Origin: Eutypa lata
Taxonomy: Eukaryota > Ascomycota > Sordariomycetes > Xylariales > Diatrypaceae
Assembly: GCA_022661535.1 (NCBI GenBank)
Contig: JAKULF010000010.1
Coordinates: 992,001-1,056,000, forward strand
DNA length: 64,000 nucleotides
Direction of reading: 5' to 3'
A program made the position numbers and the translations under genes. Of this stretch, positions 23,342 to 33,526 are shown piece after piece. Under the pieces are notes generated by a model. It was given only the letters and a program-made list of their open reading frames with translations. It did not search any database and was not told the DNA's origin. Every line of letters starts with the position of its first letter. Positions within the stretch are counted from its first letter, which is position 1.

Positions 23342-26031
23342 ATGAAAATGGCCTCCGGCTCGAGTAATGAGCTTAATGAGAAGCTGGCTCATAATGGTAC
23401 ACACGAAGGATCTCCCACGCTGACACATGCACCCACTGTGTCTGACACTTCAAGTGACCATGAGAACAGCAAAGACAAGGAGAAGCAAACTACTTATACA
23501 CACACCGAACGCCCGCAGTATCTCAATATCCCAAACAACACAGCGACTCACCAGGATCCGAGATACCTCTCCCCCACGGGATCTGGTAGGGAACATGCAA
23601 CTCGATTGGTCGATGATCTCACCTTGTTGCAGGCAGAGCAAGCAGTTAGCAAACGAGAGAGCAACGAACTGCACCGAACCGTCTCGAGGCTTCGTAGTGC
23701 AGAGCCGAAGGAGGACGTGTTTAATGAACCCGCCCATCAGCCAACCATCGACCTTAACATCGCCAATCCAAGCAGAATCCACCTAGTATTCGCGGCTATC
23801 AAGAAAATTCCAAGGTGCTTCCGGTACATTGCATATGCCGTCCCGGGCACATGTCTACTCTTGATTCCCGTTCTGATGGGCATCTATCTTCCCGATAGCG
23901 AGCAAAAGGCTGTTGGTGGCGAGGGTGGTGTTCAGCTATTATGGTTCGGTGTCTGGCTTATGGTCGTCTGGTTATCCCTCTGGGCGTCTAGAATGGCCAC
24001 CTCGATCCTGCCTTATATCATGAAACTCGTTGGCAAAATCGTCGGTTCGGGGAACCCGAAGAAGTGGAAAGATGTCGGCCGGCAACTCGAGCTCCATGCG
24101 GCTTTGTTCCTCTGGATGCTTGCTGTCTTTATTTCTTATCACCCCATCCTTGATAATCACAAAGTGCCCGCTTCGGGTGATAATCCGTACCCCGATGTCC
24201 AGTGGATCGATACTGTCTACAATGTCATCAAAGCCTTCTTCATCTTATCTGTCATGAACTTTGCCGAGAAGATATTAATCCAATGGGTTGCTATTACTTT
24301 TCACCTGCGTACCTACGCTACTCGCATTGCTCTCAACAAGCAAAGTATTGCGTAAGTTCTCTTTCGTATAACCCGACACTTGAGAATTAACACAACAATT
24401 ATACGAATTACTCGTACACCCTCCCCGTATATCCGCTCAAGCTAACATATCGTTGTAGGTATCTTGTCCATCTCTACGAATATTCCAAAGATAGGCTCGT
24501 TTCGGAGGCATCGGTCATAAACGCTCAAGGACAGACCAATCCTGCGTCAGGAACTAAAACACCGTTGGCCTTCATACAGAATAATGCTCGCGACGCTATA
24601 GTTAATGCGAAGGACGCAATAACCGCTGTTGGTGACATGGCTAATCGTGTAGCCGGGGACTTCACAGGACGCCAAGTCAAGCTGAGCAATCATCCGCGAA
24701 AGGTTGTGAGTGAATTGCTTCGCAACTCAAATACCGCTCAGGTCCTTGCCCGAAGACTGTTCCGCACATTTGCCCAGAACAATCCCGAACTTCTCACCCC
24801 ACAAGATCTCAGGCCAGCTTTCCCCACCGATGAAGATGCCGAGGCAGCATTCGGCGTTTTTGACCGAGACCTCAACGGCGATGTTTCGATTGAGGAACTT
24901 GAAGCATTCTGTGATGAAGTCCACCGCGAGAAGAAGGCCATCGCGGCTTCGCTTAAGGATCTTGACTCTGTGATTTCGAAGCTTGACAGAGTCCTTTTCT
25001 TCTGCGTCTTCATCATCGCAGTTATCGTCTTTATCTCAATTGTTTCGGCATCGGCGGCTGCCGCTTTGGCGTCACTTAGTACTGCGGTCCTTGGTCTGTC
25101 GTGGATGTTATCGGCCACGGCCCAAGAATTCCTCCAGTCGATTATTTTCGTCTTCGTCAAACATCCTTTCGATGTCGGTGACCGTGTTACTGTCTACGGC
25201 AGTACCGGTGCCAACATGACGGGGGATGATTATTATGTCACCGAAATCACCCTGCTCTACACCGAATTCAAGAAGATGGAAGGTCACATTGTCCAAGCGC
25301 CAAACTCGGTCCTCAATAATTTGTTCATCTTGAATCATCGCCGCAGCGGTGCTTTAGCTGATGTGTTTGAGCTGAAGATGAAATATGGTACTCCTTCAAG
25401 TGTGATCAGGGAGTTGGAAGCCCGCATGACGGAGTTTGTCGAAGCGAACAAGCGTGACTACACGAGCAAGATCATCACGGAAGTGAGGAATTTCGAAGAC
25501 GCATATCGCATGACCGTCAACTTCATCTGTTTCCACAAGACCAGTTTCCAAAACGAACTGCTCCGTCTCATCCGTCACAACAAGTTCGCAATCGAGCTAA
25601 TGGACCAGATGGTGGCCCTCGGCATCGAACAGCCACGGAGACAGTACCAGATCTCTGGGCGGGACTTCCCTCTCTACCGGACTAATATCCAGCCACCCGC
25701 TTACGAGGAGCAGAACCAGCGTCCTTCTGTGGATCCATCTCTGCTCCAGGCAACTCGTCGCCGCGCCAACTCCCAGACAGTCGAGGATACCACGGATCAT
25801 TTCCAAGACGTTTTCGTAGCCCGCAGGCCGAGCAATTCCCATTTCAGACACCCCCCGCGCATCAACGAGGAGAATGAGGACGAAAACGAATCGCGCGGAA
25901 AATCAAGCGGCATCGAACTGAACAAGATGCCGAGCAATGGCACGCAGCGCAGCAACCACAGCCGCTTGTTTGGACGTTCGATGACTTTGAAGAGTAGCCA
26001 TGAGAGGCGCGACCGCGAAGATATGGTCTAA
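23342..26031 (+). CDS. EF-hand mechanosensitive ion channel (MscS type, Msy-like)
   Basis: Two exons, 23342-24351 and 24459-26031, join in phase 2 to give 860 residues; a second in-frame ATG lies two codons in. The N-terminal 150 residues are polar and disordered. Four hydrophobic segments follow at about 160-183, 197-230, 247-268 and 288-320. Next comes a canonical EF-hand loop (DRDLNGDVSIEE, about 472-483) with acidic or polar ligands at 1, 3, 5, 7, 9 and 12. The pore-lining MscS helix region follows (FIIAVIVFISIVSASAAAAL, then SATAQEFLQSIIFVF), then a beta domain starting KHPFDVGDRVTVYG. This is the arrangement of fission-yeast Msy1/Msy2 channels of the ER and cell surface, which release ions and tune calcium during hypo-osmotic shock. 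The C-terminal 150 residues are charged and disordered. Confidence 0.93.
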
Positions 26032-27591
26032 TCTACGATACGAGACACAGATCGGGGTGGGGGAGCGTGGTGTACGATTTAATCTCTTGTTTTGCTTTCT
26101 TTCTGTCTGTCCTATGCTGCATATATCACGAGTATACGAATCCGGAGAAACGGAATGGTGCTTTTTAGATCGAAAAATAGATTGCTATAGAGCGCTGGAA
26201 ATACCCGATAGATCTGCAGCGTAGGGAACCTACAGGGATCGGTCCTTCACATTTGTACTGTTTTAATCGCGCGCTGAGAGGCGCAATGTTAGTATAGCTA
26301 GCTATCAGCTGGGTGGCTTCTTTGCAGATGAATATATAACTTCTCGTCACACATCGTTGGTGTTGAGTAACATTATCGTCACGCTGGGTTTCCTGCAGAA
26401 ATACCCTAGTAAACAAGGCCACACGTCATAATACACAAGTTTATTATCATCATCCACCGAGCCTTGTTTGTTATTCTCCATTCTCCAGTAGTTATTTGTC
26501 ATAAGTTGATCTAGCTTCTGCGGAACATACGTGTATATTTATCCCCCCTCCCCCCTTTTAATTCATTCTTGTACACCCCTCACACAATGTTACTACCATA
26601 CGCAGTCACGTCCTATGAATACTCAACATCCCACGAATGTTAATCATTATACCCATTGTCTCTTTCGTGTCGTCACCAATCCAATCTCCATGTAGTGAGA
26701 TGGCGTGTAGCAATGGCGCCAACCTTTGGAAGGTCGTCATCTCGAAGATTTTGCCTCGACCCTGATATTGAACCTTTTACGAGTTCTCTTCGTTGAAACG
26801 GAATGTTATTCCTGCGAATCATATGGGCATGTCTTGTCCGAGGTTGACGTCGTAGGATTATGCTGCGGTAATATCATAGAATTAATATTCCCTCCTTTCT
26901 CGGAGAAGCTGCCAGCCCACGATTTTACGGACTGAATGCCCTTTGCCTGCAAGGACATTCGGGACGCATTGAATCGAGAATATTAGAAACGCACAAGTCA
27001 TATCAGAGATAGTCCATAGCATAAACTCAGCGACAATTTAGTTTCTGTCGTCGAACTAGGGGAGCTTGTTACTCGTGGTGAAGGTTAGGCTTCTGCAACG
27101 CAACGATTGCGCCCCATACACATAAGGTCCAGAGAAGGCAATACCATAATGGTTCCATCTGGGACCCGTAAAGACTGCACATACTGCGATTATAGTGTGA
27201 CTATTCTATTATATCTATCCCTGTGCTTAAGCTAAATGGCATAAGAGTTGGATGTGTGAGGTGGGTCAAGATCTGTTGGCTGCATATAACAGCTTATATA
27301 GTGCTGTTACATTGAACCCCAGTAGTGGCATTTGATTGGAAAAGACATGCTAAACTACCAACAACCTCAAATCTAAATTCTACTACCTGTAGTAGCTCCA
27401 GAGACATATCACTTAAGTGGCTCTTTGTGCCTCAAAGTCGAGACCTACGGATCCAACGTTACTACTAGCCATGTCGCTAAATTCATCTACCGCCCTCTTT
27501 TCATCTTGCAAGCCTCCCCCTCCCCATCTCACTTCTTCTGTCTATATATTGTCAAAAGGTTTCTTTTCCCAGTTCCCCTTAGGTTTTCAAG
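26032..27591. other. intergenic region, no gene seen
   Basis: This holds the 3' flank of the channel gene and the 5' flank of the monooxygenase gene. ORFs such as 26726-26935 look like chance. TATATA at 27543-27548, about 45 bases before the monooxygenase ATG, is a possible core promoter element. Confidence 0.45.
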
Positions 27592-29125
27592 ATGCCAGCC
27601 GCTCCCGAGACAACTATCGATATGGAGACGTTCGATCTTATAGTTGTCGGTGCAGGTATCTCTGGCATTAACTCTGCATACCGTTTCCAGGCTTGGGCCC
27701 CAGGTGCTAGCTATGTCATTTTGGAAGGACGCGACAGCATCGGGGGTACCTGGGACACCTGGAAATATCCGGGGGTGCGATGTGACGCGAATATATCTAC
27801 CATGACATTTACATGGCACGATTGGGCGTTCCCTCATGGACTTGTCGAGGGCCGCTTAATCAACGAATATCTTAAGGATGCCGCTTCGAAGCAGCGAATC
27901 GACGAGCACATCCGGTTTCGTCATAAGGTACTGTCGGCGGATTGGGTTTCTGAGAAACAGCAATGGAATCTGTCCGCCGATCATAAAGGTCAGCAGAAGA
28001 GATTGGCCGCACGATTTTTGGTTTTGGGAACGGGGCTTTTCGACTACGAATCCCCTCTGAAAGCCGAAATCCCTGGTCTCGATGGCTTCTCAGGTAAGCA
28101 CAACTTAACCCACCGACACCGACACCGAGTAGGTAAACTATAACTAAATTAATTTCGTAGGGAAAGTCATCAACCCCCAGCTCTGGCCCTCTAACTACGA
28201 CTATACTAATCAGAAAATTGCCGTCATTGGAAGCGGTGCCACTGCCGTCAGTCTAATGCCAACTCTGGCACAAAAAGCCGCCAAGGTCACAATGGTCCAG
28301 CGAAGTCCAAGCTACATCACCACCTGGGATAACGACCCACCGGAAATATATAGATACCTGCCTCTGTCTTTCGCCAACATATGTTTGCGAGTGTGGCACA
28401 TTATAAGACTTTACCTAATCGTCTTACTTTGTCACTTCAATCCTCTTTATGTGAGGAAGGACATGAAAAAAGCCACAGAGAAGCTTTTGCCGGATTGGAT
28501 AGACTATGATACTCACTTCAAGCCCCGATACAACCCTTTCGAACAACGGATGCTTGCGGACCCGGATAGTGGCTTCTTCAAATCCTTACATCTCCCCAAT
28601 GTGAAATTAGTCACTGGAGAGATCGAGAAGGTCACAGAGAAAGGGATAAAGATGAACACTGGTGAGACTATCGAAGCTGACGTTATCGTCGCCGCCACTG
28701 GCTTCCGTATAAGGTTCGGGAGCAACATCAGCATACGGGTTGATGGTGAGGTTATGCCGTGGGGAAATAGGCTTCTTTGGAATGGCTCAATGCTGAACGG
28801 CGTGCCTAACCTGATGTTGATAATTGGGTACGCTAATAACTCATGGACCTTGAGCGCCGATGATACGGCCTTCATTTTGGTCCGTCTTTTGAAGTATATG
28901 AAAAGCAAGGGGGTGCGGAGTGCAACGCCTCGCGTACCTAGCGATGCACCCACCATGAAAACGCAACTCATGTGGCCCACGAGCGCAACGTACGTCCAGC
29001 TAGCAGAGGGGCAACTACCAGTATACGGGGACAGGGGGCCTTGGAAACCAAGGTTCAACCTCCTGACTTCTTGGTTCCATGCGCGATGGGGAGATATTAC
29101 CAGCGGCCTTCAATTTTCGGTTTAA
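27592..29125 (+). CDS. EthA-like flavin monooxygenase (Baeyer-Villiger type)
   Basis: Exons 27592-28093 and 28161-29125 give 488 residues, close to the usual length of the bacterial EthA family it resembles. The FAD site is VVGAGISG (18-25) with the downstream acidic end ILEGRDSIGGTWD. The NADPH Rossmann motif is AVIGSGATA (188-196). The Baeyer-Villiger/FMO fingerprint lies between them, but reads FSGKVINPQLWP (166-177), so the normally conserved His is Asn172. The family oxidises ketones, aldehydes or heteroatoms with NADPH and oxygen. A hydrophobic patch (WHIIRLYLIVLLCHF) may contact membrane or substrate. The neighbour on the other strand is a short-chain dehydrogenase, the enzyme type that often makes the ketone for such oxygenases. 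An ATG ten codons downstream is an alternative start. Confidence 0.9.
28172..28174 (+). other. Asn codon at the fingerprint His position of the monooxygenase
   Basis: AAC replaces the CAC/CAT expected in the F-x-G-x3-H-x3-W fingerprint. All other fingerprint residues (Phe166, Gly168, Trp176, Pro177) keep exact spacing. One base change would account for it. Confidence 0.8.
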
Positions 29126-29860
29126 TTAAACTGGATTAAATTAAGTACTCACGATTTATTACCAACCCCTACATGATACTTCATTTCAACACCGGTCATT
29201 CAGCATAAGCAGTAAAGTAGTTAAGATATCGTTTGATCATGAAGCCAAAACACGATGAGCCTTGGTCAAATATCATCACTAGCTGCAGCTTATGTCTCCA
29301 GTTGCCTAGAAGGGTATGCGATATTCATCCATTTCTACTAGGTCCATTTCACCTCCTATAAGACTTTTCACATTTCTCTCCCAGAATAGCATTCCATATA
29401 AACTGAACATTTTCCAAGATAGCAATGATATCGTGTAGCTCCTGTTTACCCCTTTTTATGATATCAGTATTCTTTTAGCAAGGTCGAATTCATAACGAAG
29501 CAGCGCTCGCTTAAGATTTTCTATATTGTGTATATAAATTCAACGTTCTGTTAAAAAAAAATTCGTAGCACCAATTCTCCTATTTCGCCTTTATAAATCA
29601 CGGGTTTGGATGAATAATTTCTGTTAAAAAAGGGGGGGGGGGCGAGACGTGAGGGAGGGGGGTAAGCACCGTTGCACCAAACGTGAACCGAAATTATCAG
29701 TCATTACTTGATCCAACGCTCTTCACAAGCCTTCAAGTCATATAACGAATGGGCAATTTCATCTCGGTTCACCGAATCCACAATCCCGGCCCCTACCACT
29801 CTTCAGCATTCTCCTTCTCCTTTATCTCGGTTTATGAACTACGAATGATCACCATCGTCA
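29126..29860. other. convergent intergenic region with homopolymer tracts
   Basis: No gene is seen. The sequence is AT-rich and has the word CTGTTAAAAAA twice (near 29548 and 29621). A G-run of about 12 bases followed by GA/G-rich sequence lies at about 29632-29662. It is the shared 3' flank of the monooxygenase and the dehydrogenase. Confidence 0.5.
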
Positions 29861-31039
29861 TTACACCTGATCATTACGCTCCCCATCCATAGCCTCAAGC
29901 ATGCGGCGCAGGACATCGTCCTCATAGGTGGTGCCCTCGTTCAGCACGCCGTTCATGTACGCCGGCAGCAGCACCGCGTCGTCGACCTCCTTGTACCGGC
30001 CGCGCGCGACGTGGAGAACGTGGCCTTGGCGACTGCTATCAGCCATCAGAAGGGCGGCGCCGCGTGCCACCGCCTCAGGGCTTTGCATTGGCTCCCCCAG
30101 CTGCGCCGCCATGACCTTCTCCGGCACCATCCCGTCTCGCGTCCAACTCGGTGCTGTCGCGTTTACCCGCACCGGGACCTTCTCCGTTTCGATGATCTGC
30201 CGCATCCCTCGCAAGAAGCCGAGGACGCCGTGCTTGGATGCGCCTGTTGGTATGTATCAGCACAGTTGTTTCCTCCTCTACGTATATTGCATGTTGTAGT
30301 GTATAGTAGGGTTAGCCTGGAAAATGAGTGCAAAAGCTGAGGTGAGTCGTAATGACTTCGAGGGCGATAGCTTAAAAGGGAACCCAACTCACCATAATCC
30401 ACAGCCCGGAATCGCTGCATCGCCGCAATAGAGCACCCCATAACGACACTGCCACCCGGAGGATACTGCTGCTGGCGCATGTGGTAGACGGCCAACGTTG
30501 TGGTATTTACTACACCGCGTAGATTGACGTCGAACGTCATGTGGCTCGGCTCCAGGAGGTCACCGGTCGTGCTATCCACCTTAGTCGCCAGGTACTCGGC
30601 GCGCGGCAACACGCCCGCGTTAGCAAACACGTGGTCCACACGCCCATACAACTCAATTGTCTTCTTAAACAGTATCACAAGGTCCGCCCACACTGTTACG
30701 TCTGTTCGGACGTACGTGAATGTCGTGGTGGGGGTAGAGAATGGCTCCTCCGGGGGTGGCTTGATGTCACCATTTACGACTGATGCACCGAGCGAGAGGA
30801 ATAGGTTCACGCTCGCGAGGCCAATTCCGGATGAGCCTCCTACCTCTATTGTCAGCTGGGGGACGGCGAAGATGCAGAACTAGCTAAATGGGAGAGTGGG
30901 GACTGGCGAAAGCTCACGACTGCTGAACCCTCTTCTTGCATAGGAGGCCCTATGTGCTCAGACTATTACATACCCGTGACGATTATGATCTTGCCGTTCA
31001 GGCGGCTAGATCTACATCCTCGATGAATATTTCGGTCAT
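29861..31039 (-). CDS. Short-chain dehydrogenase/reductase with a broken N-terminal frame
   Basis: The sequence from the glycine motif onward is intact: exon tail ending at 30974, then 30839-30393, then 30243-29861. Conserved features are the cofactor motif TGGSSGIG (formed across the first intron), FANAG, a catalytic Ser 12 residues before the Tyr, and YGASK (Tyr-x3-Lys) formed across the second intron. These place it in the classical SDR family, NAD(P)-dependent oxidoreductases. The problem is the start. The only suitable ATG (31039) opens MTEIFIEDVDLAA and then hits TGA, while the strand beta-1 sequence LNGKIIIVT lies in another frame with no upstream ATG. A single missing base near 31001 would explain this. 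It is either a recent pseudogene, a sequencing error, or uses a start I cannot see. A TATA-like run lies at 31150-31164. Confidence 0.7.
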
Positions 31040-31913
31040 GGCTGTCAATGGGTTCAATGTGTGCTTTGGTTTATATTATGTATACTTGGAGTGTATGATA
31101 GAGTAATGCGTGAGCAGGGACTTTCTATCTTTCTAGAGGAACTCCATAAGTATATATATATAAAGAAGATCACCTTCCACTCTTCTTCATATCCTTGGGA
31201 GGCACATACTCCGCATGTAATGCTGTGACTATCCTTCCATTAGGAAACAATGATCGGTCCAGGTGTCTAGCCTCCGAGGTTTTCCCCCCAAGGCAATAAT
31301 CCTACGATGTCGTGGAGCCTTCAAAATTCCTGCTGCTGAACTCCAAAACACTTGCTAGCCAAGAGTAGGCAAGTGATCCCTTGCCTATGTTTTCTAGCTT
31401 CGTGATTTATGCGGCCGCGGAACGTCAAATGCCGGGCCTAGCAACACTGCGGGGGCCGGGGCTTAGAACGAGCGAGGATCCGGGGTTCAGATGTCCCGGG
31501 TAGGCAGGTCTGGGGTCATTGTTTGTTTTAAACCCCTCAGTAGGCGGAGACTAGACTAGACATCATATTAGCTATCGGATGTAACGGTTGAATACACGTC
31601 CGCAGAGGGGAATACAAGGGCTACGGGATGTCCTGTCCAAAAATCCTGATACTTCTATTATTGTAGGACCCGGTTGAGGTATATGATAGTAATAGGAATT
31701 TATAAATATTAGTATGATATAGATATCTGATAAGGGCTAGGGAGATGTATGAAATTAAGGCGTGTGGCCAGATTTCACAACTGTTAAGGCACTGGCATGG
31801 CTCAACGGGGACAGCAAAATGGTATTGTCGAGATTAACGGTTTTATTTGCTGGAGAAAGAGGGTTGGGAATAAACTCTTACAAAGAGTTGTACTCTTTAC
31901 AAAACAGTAGGCG
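31040..31913. other. intergenic region, no gene seen
   Basis: This includes the upstream flank of the dehydrogenase, with the TATA-like run at 31150-31164, and the 3' flank of the next minus-strand gene. No ORF of interest was found. Confidence 0.45.
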
Positions 31914-32809
31914 TTAGGTAGACCCCAAGAACCAGCTCACCACCCCAAACGACATCTCAGTAACATCCTTTCGATTCCTCTCATCCACCTCTCCTTTCTT
32001 GAAAGACCTAACTAGAGCCTGGATCTTCTCTTGGGACCGCTCGATTGACCACACCCTGAAGACATTCCACGCTGTGGGAGAGTAATAGTAGCCCAGAACA
32101 ACAGCTATATCGACCAGCAACATAGCGACGGTGGCACGCCGGTAGACATGCCACTGGATATAACTGCTACATCTTCGAAAATAAGCAGAACATCCTTGTC
32201 TATAGTGTGAAAGGTCAGGGCCCAGACTTACAGCATGTTACCTAAAACTGCATAGGAGGTGATTCTCCTCCGAGGCGGCGTTGTTCTCGGTTTGAGGAAC
32301 TCGAGAGTTTCGTGCATAACAAGAAGGTCGCGCATGATGCTGTCACGCGAGATCTTAAGCCTCCACTGTTCCCTCGTCATGCCGTTGGTTTCGGTTCCGG
32401 AATTTAGGCCTCGTAGAGTCACATCTTCCGTCCAAGAGGTTAGTGCCCCTTACTGACTTCGCTAGGTGTACTTACTCGTGAGAGGAGACTCATTGTTAGA
32501 ATCTTCGACCTCGTAGACTTGTCGGCACCTGTCTTCATGAACCAATTGGAGACAGTCCAGATACTTGTTCATATACGTATCCGCGGAGCGACGATGGATC
32601 TCAAAGTTGTCCCACACTTTGCGTTCGACCTCACTATTGGTGTGGCACTGGGACAGGATGGGTTCAAATCGAGGAGGAATAGGGTTGGCTCTGTTAGGAA
32701 GAACAGCGGCCGCGTTGGTAGGGGTAGAGAGGAGATTGTGTTGATGAGACATAAGAAGAGCCATATTCTCAGAGAATTGATTCAGCGACTCAAGATCGTC
32801 TGTAGGCAT
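31914..32809 (-). CDS. Unrecognised 258-residue protein with a C-terminal membrane segment
   Basis: Three exons, 32809-32476, 32424-32232 and 32163-31914, join in frame through GTAAGT introns (acceptors GGAAG and TAGCAG). The first two-thirds are soluble and helical, with charged helices (VERKVWDNFEIHRRSADTYM) and no known motif. One clear hydrophobic segment (VAMLLVDIAVVLGYYYSPTA) lies about 70 residues from the C-terminus. It is followed by a basic amphipathic stretch (RSQEKIQALVRSFKKGE) and another hydrophobic end (SFGVVSWFLGST). It could be a tail-region membrane anchor with the N-terminus in the cytosol. It is divergently arranged with the helical hairpin gene at 33527, 717 bases away, so the two may share control. 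I do not recognise the family. Confidence 0.65.
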
Positions 32810-33526
32810 TTTTAGCGGAAGCCTGCTTCTAGATTTGATAGAAATTTTGAAGTGGAAATGAGCAAAAACCTAGACATAACGTGGCATTAAACACGATGAA
32901 AAGATAAATGAATTGTTCTATAAGATACGGCTAGTCGCCACCCATCCCATTCTAGTTGCACCCATCTAATAATCCTCACCTGCCGTTTCATTGAGGCATA
33001 TTTGTCATGCGTTAAGACGAAAACCTTATTGGGTCTTGATCCCAATCTCTTCACCGTGGTCAATACGGCCGCCCTGTTAGCAGAAACTATCAACAGAGCC
33101 CCATCGGCGCCGTTAATTGCACTAAAAGGTGAGAAAGTTAAACAGTCTGACAGTCGTATGAGCTTTCGATGCCTTCTTCATGCAAGTTGTTCTGAGGACG
33201 AGAATAGTTCCTCATAGATAAGTTTAATTGGTGCCCACCCCTAGGCTTGGGGACAAGATTTACATTATACTTTGAAGCTGCATGGCTGAGTTCACTTTGA
33301 CCTCAGAATGTGCTAGATGTGGATCAACGAGGAAACTGGGCTGGATGGAAAGTCCAACACACCTCCTATTCTTAGAGCCATTTGTATGGTTGTGTTGACG
33401 ATATTATCTGGTGCCTCCCTCACTTAAAGGTATCGAGGATCTCCCCTTGGTGTATCTATTTCATGTTCTTTCCATTTCTTCCTAATCAAGTTGCTATACT
33501 CCATAGCCCCTTAAAATCTTGTCGCT
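32810..33526. other. divergent promoter region
   Basis: It lies between the minus-strand membrane-protein gene and the plus-strand hairpin gene. Small ORFs (32887-33093, 33002-33217) show no coding features. No clear TATA box was seen. Confidence 0.4.
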
